From Branchiostoma floridae (Eukaryota > Chordata > Leptocardii > Amphioxiformes > Branchiostomatidae): a DNA stretch of 64,000 nt. Numbering within the stretch: position 1 is the stretch's first letter; the number at the start of each line of letters is the position of its first letter. The stretch is from contig NC_049993.1 of assembly GCF_000003815.2 (NCBI RefSeq), positions 5,423,686-5,487,685 on the forward strand, in the 5' to 3' direction. The translations under genes and the position numbers were made by a program. The notes beneath the pieces are model-generated. The model saw nothing but the letters and a program-made list of their open reading frames with translations. It ran no database searches and had not been told where the DNA came from. Below, piece after piece: positions 33,630 to 44,800 of the stretch.

Positions 33630-36600
33630 CATGGCCTTATGTAGAAGGAGAGGGTGGGGGGAGTGGGAAAGGCTATTATGATAAATAACAATAACAATAT
33701 TCAAGTTCAACCACCGAGTGGCTGGGAGTGACTACATGCATACATACATGTATGTACGTAGTAACTGAGCCGATTACTAGAATTTGACGTTAGACACTAA
33801 GGGAAATACTATCATGCTGATAGATCTACGCTACAATATTGAATGGCTTTAATTTTATAACACATTTGTCCCATCTGGCTAGCAACATCTTGTGACAATG
33901 ACAAAGCGAGGCCTTGTATGTAGTGAAATAATTTTCTTGCTTCTTGGTATGATATGTATTTTATTGTAATTTCCGTATTTTATCCTAAAGTTCTAATGCT
34001 GTTCTTCATTTTGTCGGTAGGTGACGTCTTTATGCTATGATGCCGTCGCAGGGGTAGTCGTTGCACTGGGCCCAATAGTCCTGGCAATGGCACAACACAC
34101 AGTTGTCCGGACTCAGCTCTATAATGGCTGACTCGCCTGCAGCCAGGATGCCGTGGCCATATAGCATGTCCATTGGTCTGAAGCATTCTATAACAAACCG
34201 GAAAACATGATGATGTGATCAATCAATCAATCAAATAATCAACCAATCAAAACTTTATTGTACATTTACATGTGTCGTGTAGAGAGTAGACATACGTTTG
34301 TCATGAGAGCTGTTAGAGAGCTTGCAAACCTAGATGACTGCTGCTCTATATATGTTCAACACACTACTTTTTTAACTACTTTTTGGTGTATCTTATTACC
34401 TGGATGTCTAACCTACATCGACGTTTCAACACACTTTATCTTAGTATCTTTTAAAGACTATAATGAATGTGATTTTTCAATTCTATGAATTTTATATAAA
34501 CCTTTGTCAATTATGTTTATCTATTCTGTAAACAAAATGAAGGCTATTCAAATTCAGTGTTGTCTACACTGAGTAACATGTGCGGTTCTGTTCTGTATCT
34601 GTATCTATATAGCCGGTATAACCGCCCGTCGGCGTAACACACCAGCCATGTTAATCTTTAATAAGAGTTTGAAGTAATAGTTTCCTTAAAGAGACTCTAA
34701 AATTAACAGAGATGACCAAAACGAACGGAATCGAATCCTGCAGCAGCTGCAGCTCTCACTGTTATGTATTCTGTATCATGTATGTGTCAAATATGTGTAT
34801 AGACTTAACTTATCAAGACTTAAATGATGTAAAATATGCCTCTATTATATATTTTGTCTGACCCTTACCTTTTCTTTCATAACCTCAATGAAAAGCGGCT
34901 TGCGGGCCGTTTTGAGCTTTTATGAATAAACAAAGTTCCAACAAACAAGCAAGGACAACTGCACGCTTGCACGCATGCACACGCGCGCACATACCTCTGG
35001 GTGGACAGGGCTCGCATTGCTTCCCCGTCGCCAGACAGATGCAGTCCTGACAGAACCCTTCGAACTGCTCATGCCATGTTTCACCCAACCCGTGCTGCGT
35101 AGGCCAGGACATCTGGCTCTCGCAACCCTGTACAAGCATACATATTTAGAACTTTTAATCTCTGATAGTATTGACAGGTTGGTGAATGTGTGTTGGAACT
35201 TGAGCAAATCACTCAACATACGTAAAAGTTTACACCATCTCTCGCTGGCTGGGGTTAATGACCCCCTCCTAGGTGGTGGCAACTGTAAGGCTGGTCGCTA
35301 GGAGCGCAATTTTAGTCAGACTAACGTATAAATTAACCATCATAACTACATTAAGCGACAATCTACAGCAAGACAACAAGGTTCGTTTTTTTGTTGTTAA
35401 CATGGTAGAGAGTCTCACAGTTTGGAAGAAATATCTCTGCGTTGTTGACACACAATAAAGAACAATATAGAACTGTGAATTATTTCTAATAGTTTACAAC
35501 AATGAATCCGAACCTGTTACAAATGTACTAAAAACCCGTGCGGTGACTAGGGATGGACAGGCAAACATACGTCTGTGTTCAAGTGAGTTTGTAGTAACTG
35601 TTGCATTTGTCCGTTTATCATTTATCATTATCAATTATATCAATTTGCAAGACAAAAAAGCCCCAGTGATGGACACGCTACACATGTTTATAAAACTTTC
35701 AGTCTCATCTTTCGTTATCTATACGTCTCAAACCGCGAGAGGTTAACTGATACACTGTAGTTGACGCTGTCCATATGTTCAGAAAACTCAACTTCCAGAA
35801 ATTCTCAATCACAGCACAAAGTTCATGCATAATCGACGCTCTTACGATAGGAAAGGCAGCATATCCGTACACAATTCTCTACTTTCATAACTGGTATTCC
35901 CCATCTTTTTTTAATTATTATTTCCAAGCAAGAGAAGTCAGAATTACTCACCGGGACGAAGTACGTAGTGGTTGGCCGGAAGGTTGTTGTTGGCCGGGTT
36001 GCTATGGTGGCAGCAGAGGCAACCGTCACCCCAACAAGCAATACTGTTAGCTGGAACATCCTGACAAAGTCACGTTTTATATTCTTCTTAATATCTTCTT
36101 CGTAAGCTTCTCTGTCGTGTGAACCTTCCTAGACTTTATGTTTTACTTTGAGAATGAAATTTGAAGGGTCAGAATAGGGTTTATCAGTAACATTTATGTT
36201 TCTTTACGGCCAACAAATACCAAGCTGTAACCTACAGGTATGATCAACATTGAATTATCATGTTCTTGTGACATTTGTAGAGGGCTTTTAAGTCATCAGA
36301 AAATTATGTTATTGTAATTCTATGATTGAGAGTTGTGAATTTTTAATTCCATTTATAGTACATTTTCATTGATCGCTCAGCATGGGCTTTAAAACATGTC
36401 AAGTTTAAAACGCAATGGCAGTGTACAAAACTAAAAACGCTATGAAATACGACAAATCCCCCAGTACGCCCTCATCGTCACCTGCTGTTTTCCCACGTCA
36501 GAGTTGTAGCATTAGGAAGTGCGTCATTTGATATCGCTGATTAGGACAGTCTACTTACTTGTTACTCTTCAGCCTGGTCAGTAAAATTTGTACAACATTA

Positions 36601-36700
36601 TCGAGAAAAGGTAGGATGTTTCCCTCCGAGTAATTTGCCTTTTGAGATGAAACCAATACAACAGGGAAAAGATCTAATGTCTTTTTTTTTGTTATTTAAA
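33630..36700. repeat. Partial duplication unit C
   Basis: Homologous to about 19680-22480 of unit A. It contains only the cysteine-rich gene and its flanks, with no FAAH exons and no long inverted repeat. Similarity is patchy: intron 2 and the 3' side are almost identical to unit B, intron 1 resembles unit A, and the upstream flank is the most diverged. Confidence 0.8.
34030..36059 (-). CDS. Secreted 12-cysteine protein, tandem copy C
   Basis: Coding exons 36059-35952, 35127-34995 and 34187-34030 keep the same lengths, phases and cysteine spacing as copies A and B. The signal peptide begins MFQLTVLLVGVTVASA and the first module is essentially identical to copy A. The conserved AATAAA lies on the minus strand at 33965-33960. 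The TATA-like motif upstream of copies A and B is degraded here (TACAAAT), so expression may differ. Confidence 0.8.
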
Positions 36701-38593
36701 ATAGCCAATCAACTCTGTCAATAAATCTTCTCAGTAATCTAGAATTTCAAAGATGATCTAGCAAGAGATAAGGGAGGAGGATGTTTGGTGATGGTAACAA
36801 TTTTAACAGTTCAAAGGATGGGGGTAAAAGAAAACAAAACTTAAGAGGGCACAAGATTTTGTGTTACCACATGGTTATCATCCTATCTTCATATATGGTT
36901 GTAGTATCGCTATATCGTTTATTCTCTAAGGACAAGGGTGTGAAAAGTAGGGGAAACTGTTTCAGTACCATGGACATCTCAGCCGTTGGTAGTCATGTCT
37001 TTTTTTAAACTTTAGCTCTTTTGCATTACAATATTATTTCGCTAGGCGCCGCTCGTTCACTGTTGGTAATACATGTACCCCAAAGCACAAGTGTGACAAA
37101 TATGTCAGTGCCAAACAGAATGTAATATTTTGAATAACGTTCGGGAAAATGGCGCTGTAGAGCAATGAAAGGTGTCTCAAGTTGCAGGAAAAAGTTGTGA
37201 GGTAGTTTGGACATATTGTTGGAAAGGCTAGTCCAGACATTTGAAGCTTGTCAGGGTATTCGATTGAAAGTTTGATTTCGGTTGCCAAAAAAGAGTTTCA
37301 GTGCTTCCTCATGAGTGTGTAGAATATTGACAAAAAACTAACATTCAAATATATGAACTTTATTCTTGCAAATATATATGGGTGGAAATCTTACAAGAGT
37401 GGATTTCACGACGACAAGTTATCATTCAAATGTTTTGAGGTCACTTGAGGCCCCTGAGAACCCCTTCATTGAATCTTCCTTCCTGGCTTTTATGATCTTT
37501 TATTGTTAAAAAATCCACATAGTACAATATCGGCTTCAGTGTACTGACCAGCAGCAAGGACACGCGTCCAGCTCCCTGAACTACATTCTCCCAGCGGAGG
37601 TATCAAAGCTGAGTAAACAAAAGCCCCATCACAGCGATAAGGGAATAAATGATATTGTAAAAACGTAAATCGCCACTGAGGGTTTTATAATGGAACAAAA
37701 GACGCCACTGAGAATGCGGGTGCCACAGGTGTCTATACTCGGTAAAGTAGGCTGATAGATTTGTCCTGAAAAGAAACAACAGATGTCTAGGAAATAATGA
37801 CGGACGTCACTCTCATTCAAACTATTCACTCCATTGAAACTGACCCTGCAATAATTGCTTTTCTCTGAGGACTTACAGAAGAAGTTGTCCTCCCTTGAGT
37901 GTTCTTAAGATTTTGTACAGATAACCAAGTCAAATATCACTCAAATGCGACAAAAAAGTTCACTTTTGTGAGGAGAACATTTGGTGGAAGTGCCTCCTCC
38001 CCTACTAGTTCCCGACCTTTAATTTGGCGACTCTTTGAGCTGGAAGGCGTCTTTTGCTCTTGCTTTCAGTGACCACTCAAATTATATCTATTATTGGACC
38101 ATGTGGGTGACTACGGAACATCACCAACTAACCAGTTTTCTCCGCCCTTCCCATAATCTGCAGCTGTATTCACGTGGTGTCACGCCTGTCCATTCTCAGA
38201 TATCATCCTCCCTTCTTTTCTGTTGCCCCCGTTTCTTCTTTCCTGGACGCCGTTCCTTCAGTATATGATCATACGTTATGGCTACGGCCGGCTGGTATGG
38301 TCCCGATGACCATGAAACTGTCCGTCTAGTGTTTTATTTTTAGTGAAAGTATAGAATATCAATCCTCCTACAAACAAAGGACGCCCTCCAAGAGTGGATT
38401 TTCTGTTGGACGACTCTCTGTCGATAGATTTGAGATTGAGAGGGTGGGATTGAAAGGAGAACGAAGAGGAGAAGAAACGACATTAAGCAAAAGAAACCAA
38501 ACTGAAAGGTGTGTGAAACAACAGTAATAACGACATCAACAAAGGGTGAAAAATAATCTTTATTTCGTTTCCGAAACTGTACTGTATGTAGCG
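36701..38593. other. Intergenic, no feature recognised
   Basis: AT-rich sequence with only short, non-conserved open frames. I found no splice-site-bounded exon and no clear transposon end. Confidence 0.5.
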
Positions 38594-38712
38594 TAGTCTG
38601 TGTAACACAAACTCCGCTGTCCAGGGCTCTATTAATTAAACTGGCCCCTCCCCGCGGATAGTGGGCCGGCGGATGTTTGGCGGGCTGCTACAAGCGAGAT
38701 TTAATCAGGCTA
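38594..38712. mobile_element. Short element with TAGTCTG/CAGGCTA termini, copy 1
   Basis: A 119-bp repeat starting TAGTCTGTGTAACACAAAC and ending TTTAATCAGGCTA. It is flanked by a perfect 9-bp duplication TATGTAGCG (38585-38593, 38713-38721). The same element is at 60247-60354. Confidence 0.8.
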
Positions 38713-39720
38713 TATGTAGCGCACCCTGACAGCAAACCGGACGTCCTTTAGGCGTACGATTGCGGCCCCCATCCCAAAGGGAAGCTTTTCTGGCGTAAAT
38801 TGAGCGAAAGAATTTAATGTCTGATTCGATTGTGGGACCGCGGAGGCCGATTGATCCTGTTCCGGGCGAATCCCGATAAAAAACACATCGTGTCTTTGTC
38901 CGGTCCTGATCCACTCTTCTCCAGCCGATGTGGTCGCGTGGGTCAGGATTCTCGCTAATCTGGTCTAGTCGCTGTTGTCGCACAGCCAACGGTTTTCGGA
39001 TGGAGCCTTTCTAACGAGATTTTCGGCCCATTTTGAGCCTGTCAGCGCTCGATGACGGATGGTTTCCCCGGGCTCAGCTTGCCCGAATTAAGCGCACGTT
39101 GAGATAACTTTATTGCCTCCGCCAGCGCTCGGCTTTGTTCGGGGATCACGTCGATAATTGGATCGTCATCGGACGGAATTTGTGTTCCTGTGGTCTAATG
39201 AGATTATACGTGTTGATCAGTGTTGTGAGAGGCGCCGGTGCGAGCCGTGACGGCGGGATCAGCGTCAAACTTTGCTGCAGTTGGGAGAAAGACGATAAAG
39301 CATTCGGCAGGAGGAAGCGGCTTTGTACGGGGACTAGGAACTCCAAATCAGTGCTGCAATATTGGCATTGTTGAGTCGCAAAGATTACTGCAATTTCATC
39401 TTACTTTAGTAAGAGAGTTAGAAAAGGGAAAATCCAATAAAGTGTGTACGGATCGCATGAGGCAAGTATTGAAGAGAGACAAGCAAACGTTTTATGCATG
39501 CAGTTTGCGGTGTTTTTCGAAACTACCTCAGTTTGTGATTTTCTTTGTATTTCTGGATGATTTAAGTGGAGTTTTTCGAGCTTCAAAAAGTTATTGCGAG
39601 ACATGTACACTATGCCAAGCTCATATTCACCTTTCGGTTGCCATGGCAACAAAGCTATAGACGTTCATCATTCACCTGAACTTTCACTTCCATCAAAGGT
39701 CATCAAAGGACAGTCTCTAT
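38713..39720. other. GC-rich non-coding block
   Basis: CpG-rich compared with the FAAH region. The 140-codon plus-strand open frame (39238-39660) has no recognisable domain and lacks splice or start support. Candidate regulatory sequence, by inference only. Confidence 0.3.
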
Positions 39721-39813
39721 TAGCCCGATATCCAGCCGTATCATAGCTCTGTCTCTTACTAAGTATTTGCGGAGAGGACAGAAGAGACTCGGGAGCTATA
39801 ATACGGCTGGATA
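39721..39813. mobile_element. Hairpin MITE (TAGCCTGG type), right end truncated
   Basis: Starts TAGCCCGATATCCAGCCG and pairs with CGGCTGGATA at its right end, with the GAGACTCGGGAGCTATAATA block shared with the copy at 60612. The last bases of the right terminus are missing. TCTCTAT is present on both sides. Confidence 0.7.
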
Positions 39814-39819
39814 TCTCTA

Positions 39820-41512
39820 TGACCGGGAGTATGGCGCACAGAACGTAGACTCGCACGTATATATAAAGCACATTATACATTCACGTATATTAAAAGTGTT
39901 TGTTTCTTTGTAGACAGATTTGAGGCACATTGAGGAACACAAAACTGCGTGGCTGAGTAGTAGCTGTCCAAAACGTTAAACCGTGTTTCGCTTTCAGATC
40001 TCTAGCTTTGAGCGTGAACTTTTTGTGTGTGAAACAGGAAAAACTTCCTCTGGTGTGTAAATATAATAGCTACATGTAGAAAATTCGCTCAGCAACCGTT
40101 CAGACCCACCAGCGCGCTTATTTAGATACATACAGACTTTGCCAGAGCCGATCAGGGGATTACAATTTTCCGGCCCGTTCCATAATGAGATTAGGGGGTT
40201 GCAGGCCGATTTTCCCGGCTAATGTGGGCGCGAAAAATCTTATCATGTCGGTGCATGACGTGATCCATCATGGCGGCTGTCACACACCGCCAGCCTCGCT
40301 GTGAGATGTCCGGATCGCTACAGTCGTGTATGGTTTTCATTTGAATGTATTTATATCATAGCCAGGATGTCATCCTAGTTTATTGTTTACAGGGGAATAG
40401 TATGGGAGCTCCGGCAAACTAATAGAACGACACTCGGGCTATTCACATATAATAAATACTATAAATACAAGTGAACTACAAATAAAGAAGACTACAAATA
40501 TCTATAGAAATATCTACGAAATGTAAATCGTTTTGCCATAAATGTGTATGTTGTTGAACATTTACATTTAGATATACCTATATTTCGCATTGTCTGAAAC
40601 CCTTTTCTCATAGCGGTGACACTATTCAACGAGGACAAATTTGATATCATTCCTTTTCCTCTCACTCAGGCCTGCTCTGATCGCTTGTTTCATCGTCATT
40701 CCGATCCATGTATTGTTAGCGATTGTCATCAGTGTCATGAGTGAGTCAGTGGTCATATTTCGATTGACGGAAAATGGATTCCACTTGATATTTTTTACCT
40801 CTCGTTCCCGGAGCAGCGTATGTTCGCTATTCTGGGTACGAGAATGCATCATTCTACAAGTGGCTGCTGTCTGCGCATGCGCACGTATCTCAGGTGCGAT
40901 GGACAGTTGACTCGTATGTCAGTGTTTACGTCTCACTCATCAAGGGTTAATTTGTAGGGGCGCGGGAATCGAACCCCAGACCGCTGGTTACCTCTCGTCA
41001 CCTGGACCCTGTATCCTCCCGACCCAAAATCGATTGTCGTCGCACGCGTAATCACCTGTTTGGGTGCGAATATCGATGTCCCAAACACAACAAACTTTCC
41101 TGATGCAGAACACACAGTTCGGTCCAAACATGGCGGCCCTACAGCCAACATCTGGCCCCTCCCCGCACATGTGGTCCGGACCCCAACACGTACTATTGTT
41201 TTAACCTTAAAATAAATACACCGGTGATAATTTGTTTTTCTTGGCTGTTTGTGCAAGGATCTACAGAGTTCAGTGCCACCCAGCGGTCGGACGGGCCTCC
41301 GGGAACGAGAGGCCAAACTACCGGGTCGCCATAGCAACGGTTGGGCTCATCCTCGCTGTTTGGACCGGGTCAGGGACCTCAGGACCATCGCGTCTAAACG
41401 TCGTGTTACGGAGAGGAAACAACATTCCATTGGGTCGTCATTATCCGGGTATACTTCTCAAGAGAAAGTGTTGTGAAAACTATTGGAGGAAACGGATGAA
41501 TAAATGATTTTA
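39820..41512. other. Intergenic with GC-rich patches
   Basis: No exon recognised. YY1-like ATGGCGGC motifs occur at 40271-40278 and 41130-41137, the second within a full AACATGGCGGC. At 40965-40975 the minus strand reads GGTTCGATTCC, a tRNA B-box consensus, but the surrounding sequence does not fold as a tRNA. Confidence 0.35.
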
Positions 41513-41820
41513 AACTGAATAAAAGGATGAATTATTGAATGAACGAATGAACGAACGAAGTTGTGAACTAATTAGCGGGCGCCATATTTGTGATGCTCTT
41601 CATTGCAGAAAACGGGGAGGAAAACGAATGAATGAATGAATGAATGAATGAGTGAATTGATGAATGAGTACATGAAGGAATGAATGAAAATAAAAGTCTA
41701 GCGACGGGTGAATGTCATTTTTTTTTTCAAAATTCAATTATGGTATCGAAAGAAGGAAGATCATAAATGACAGCGACAAATGAAGAAATGAACGAACGAA
41801 TGAAAGAATGAATGAGGGAA
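41513..41820. repeat. Degenerate (GAAT)n/(GAAC)n tract
   Basis: Interrupted runs of AATG, GAAT and GAAC units over about 300 bases. Confidence 0.75.
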
Positions 41821-44800
41821 ATGATGCTTTTGGCGTAGTTGATGGTCTTTTATTGGCATGTTTTTCTGTGATACGACAATTCCTGCCCATCCTAAGAAAT
41901 CTACTCTTCTCCACCTTTATTATTATGTTGAGTTTATAAATTGGGCTGAAGTTGATGAACTTTTATCATTGCTACTTCTGGAGTGGGTTGAAAAGTAAAG
42001 TTTACACAATTGTCAAAACGGGGCTGTAACAACACTGTTACTGTAGGCAGGTTTACATTCGGAGTTTCCTTTTGTTTAAACATTGGCTGATCCGTTTCGC
42101 ACATGTCCGTCCGGGAGGGTAGTGTTCGTACCAGATGGGCCGGGGTGGTGCGAGATGGTCGGGCTGGAAAAACTAACCTACGCCGCCCCCGGGACAGGGT
42201 TTGTTCCTCTCCCGGACGGAGGCACGTTCGGAAAACAAACGTTTCGCTAGCACAGTCCCCCCTGCCTCCCCAAACTATTAATCACCGCTCACCCCACCAA
42301 CTTTCCAATAACATGTTGTTTTACAGGATAGCCATCGCTCCCGGCTTGACAAACAACGTCAAACGACGATAAACTTCGTAATTTTCCAGCCGATCGCTGC
42401 GATCAGATAAGGAAGGATGCAGTGTGTTCTCCGTATAAAGTTAACGAACCGTGGAGCTAGGGAATGATGGGCAGATGGGGCCATGTGTTTATCAAACGAA
42501 CACGATTTATTTGAGAATATGACAAAAAGAACGCCAGCGATGAAAACTGTAGGCATGACCTCTGACCTAGCAGCGGAAAGTTTGTCTGTGTGTGGCTCGC
42601 GACTTGGAGGCAAACTTGGCTCAAGTTTAGACTTACATGTCTTCTGTGTGTTTCTAAGACATGTGGTCCGTCCGGGACCCTCAGCTGCTTGTAGGAACTG
42701 GAGAAGGAGTTGATGGAATTTGAGCGTTTGTTTTTTCTTGTCACTGATTTTGTTATTGTAGTGGCTGGTCCGCCGGAGTTAGTGCGTAAAGCACCTGTGA
42801 AATGAAAAGACGTTGAAGACTTGGAGGGCGTGAAATGAAAGTTTTACAGTCGCTGCGGTAGGGAGGGGGAAATACTTCCCCGCCAAATTCTTTCACGGTG
42901 GAAAAAAATAAGTTTCGGGAACATTTGTGCAAATGTTGTCGGAATGTAAACGCACTTCCGCAAGTCGCTGGCCCACGAAGGACTACAGGTCGTGTTCTCG
43001 GGCGGTCTCGTCGAGGCTTCGCTGTCGGCAAATGTATCAACATGCGAACGAAAAGTCAACTCGCCCCACCAAGTATGCCAACCAGCTTGGCGAGATGAAA
43101 AGCGCCGCTGTAGAATTAATCCAGGCGAGATATGTGCGGGGAAAACAAATAAATGACCACGGTCGTCCAAACTGCTCCCCCCGCCAAATATGTTCCGCAC
43201 ATGTGGGGCGGTGGAGGCATCGGTTTCCGATCAGACTCTGTGTTTTGATTCGCACGGCAGTCACCACCACAAACTCATACCAGGCCTCTCGGCTGTGATT
43301 GACAGCTGAGAAGGACGACCTAATAATGTGCTAACAGCAGACGAATAGGAAGGGAAGCGGCCCATCAAGCACCGCTCCCACCTCTCCCCAGCTCTCTCCG
43401 CTGACAGATGGGCCGTGAGGACCTTTAACCCCGCAAGGAGGCTGGGTGGCATCTCAAGACATGTCTAATTCCTTAGCTTATACTTGCACCTGTCTTAGGG
43501 GTGGGGCATGATCACATTTGCTGCTCGGTATCATGGTATTTCAAGGCAACTGCTCTGGGCATATTTGATGGCGTTTTACGACATGTCGTTAGTAGGAGGA
43601 TATTGACATTCTTTGGATGCCAACAATGTCCTGTTAAAACTTCTGAACGAAAAAAAAGATGACAAAGGACGAGAAACAGGACAGAAAGTAAAGATGAAAG
43701 ATGATAGATGGAAAGTAGCAGGAATTGAGACAAAGGGAAAGAAAGATTAGGATGAAATAGAAGGCAGAAACAAAGAGTTTCATGAGGTTTTGGCTTCCTG
43801 TATTTTCGGAGTCGATAAAGTCGGTTTCTTGGAGTTTGGAATCTACAATGACTCCTTCCCAAGTACGTACCCTGCCATAACTTGACAGTTTCACAGTTTC
43901 CTGTCCAAACCGTGGCACAGGAGGCCACAGGAAATATTCCCGCAAAATGAGGGTCATCCCCCTTGACACCGGTTCACACCTGTATGGAGAGTGAGATGGG
44001 GGAGGGGGTTGGAACGTGAAAGAACCTGCTGTGTAAGGAATAGAGGGTGTAACGTGTGCGGACTCCCTGCGACTTGACGCCCCGCACCTCCACACACCTG
44101 TTCGGGGATAGGTTACCGACGGGCCCGTTTCTGGGTCCAGTGCTGGGCCCGATCAACTGCCACTGCTGGGGCAGCTGTTGGTCCGTTTTTCACACACATG
44201 GACACATAAACTTTATCATGAAGATGGCTTCTCTGAGGACCTCGTATACGATGTCGAGAACAAAAAACAAAGAGCTATGAAATGTGTAATATAGAAATGA
44301 TAAACATTCAAGTACGAATTTAAATTTGAATTGAAGATTACCGGTATGTTAGAAGAGTTTTAGAAACAAGAAGTTCAAAGTTTCCTGGTAATTGCCCAAA
44401 ATGTAACGTTATCTATAAAATTTCGCGCGTGTCCAGGACGTATGCTACATACTCAGTAATTAGACACATATGACAAGTGTTTCATCTGTCAGAGTCTACA
44501 TGGAATGTACATAACTTCAACAACACAGTCACAGAGGAGGTACATAACTCAAACAACACAGGGCAGGCAGTTCAGAGTGGTAGGTAGAGTGAAAGATAGT
44601 GTTTTGAGATACTCAATGACCCGTGGGTAATATCGTGAGGATAGGGATATTTGAATATCAGTAAATTTTATATCTCTGTCTCGGTGTTGAAATTACTAGT
44701 AACCCAGAAGTATGTCGAAGTTCCAAATGTCCTAGTTGAGCTAGTCTTTGAAAACTGACCCTTGTCACATATTTCCCATCGGTCGCGGCAACAAAAATGT

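Noticed and set aside
30637-34488. Identical 76-codon open frames in copies B and C
   Set aside because: They lie in intron 2 of the cysteine-rich gene, opposite strand, in a tract that is nearly identical at DNA level; copy A does not keep the frame.
40933-41337. 134-codon minus-strand open frame and tRNA B-box motif at 40965-40975
   Set aside because: The B-box consensus is present, but the T-stem mispairs and no acceptor stem or A box can be placed, so it is at most a decayed tRNA-like or SINE remnant; the frame has no domain.
43512-44095. Two overlapping minus-strand frames of 138 and 153 codons
   Set aside because: They translate a purine/pyrimidine-biased tract in two frames at once; Phe/Leu/Ser-rich peptides of this kind are expected by chance.
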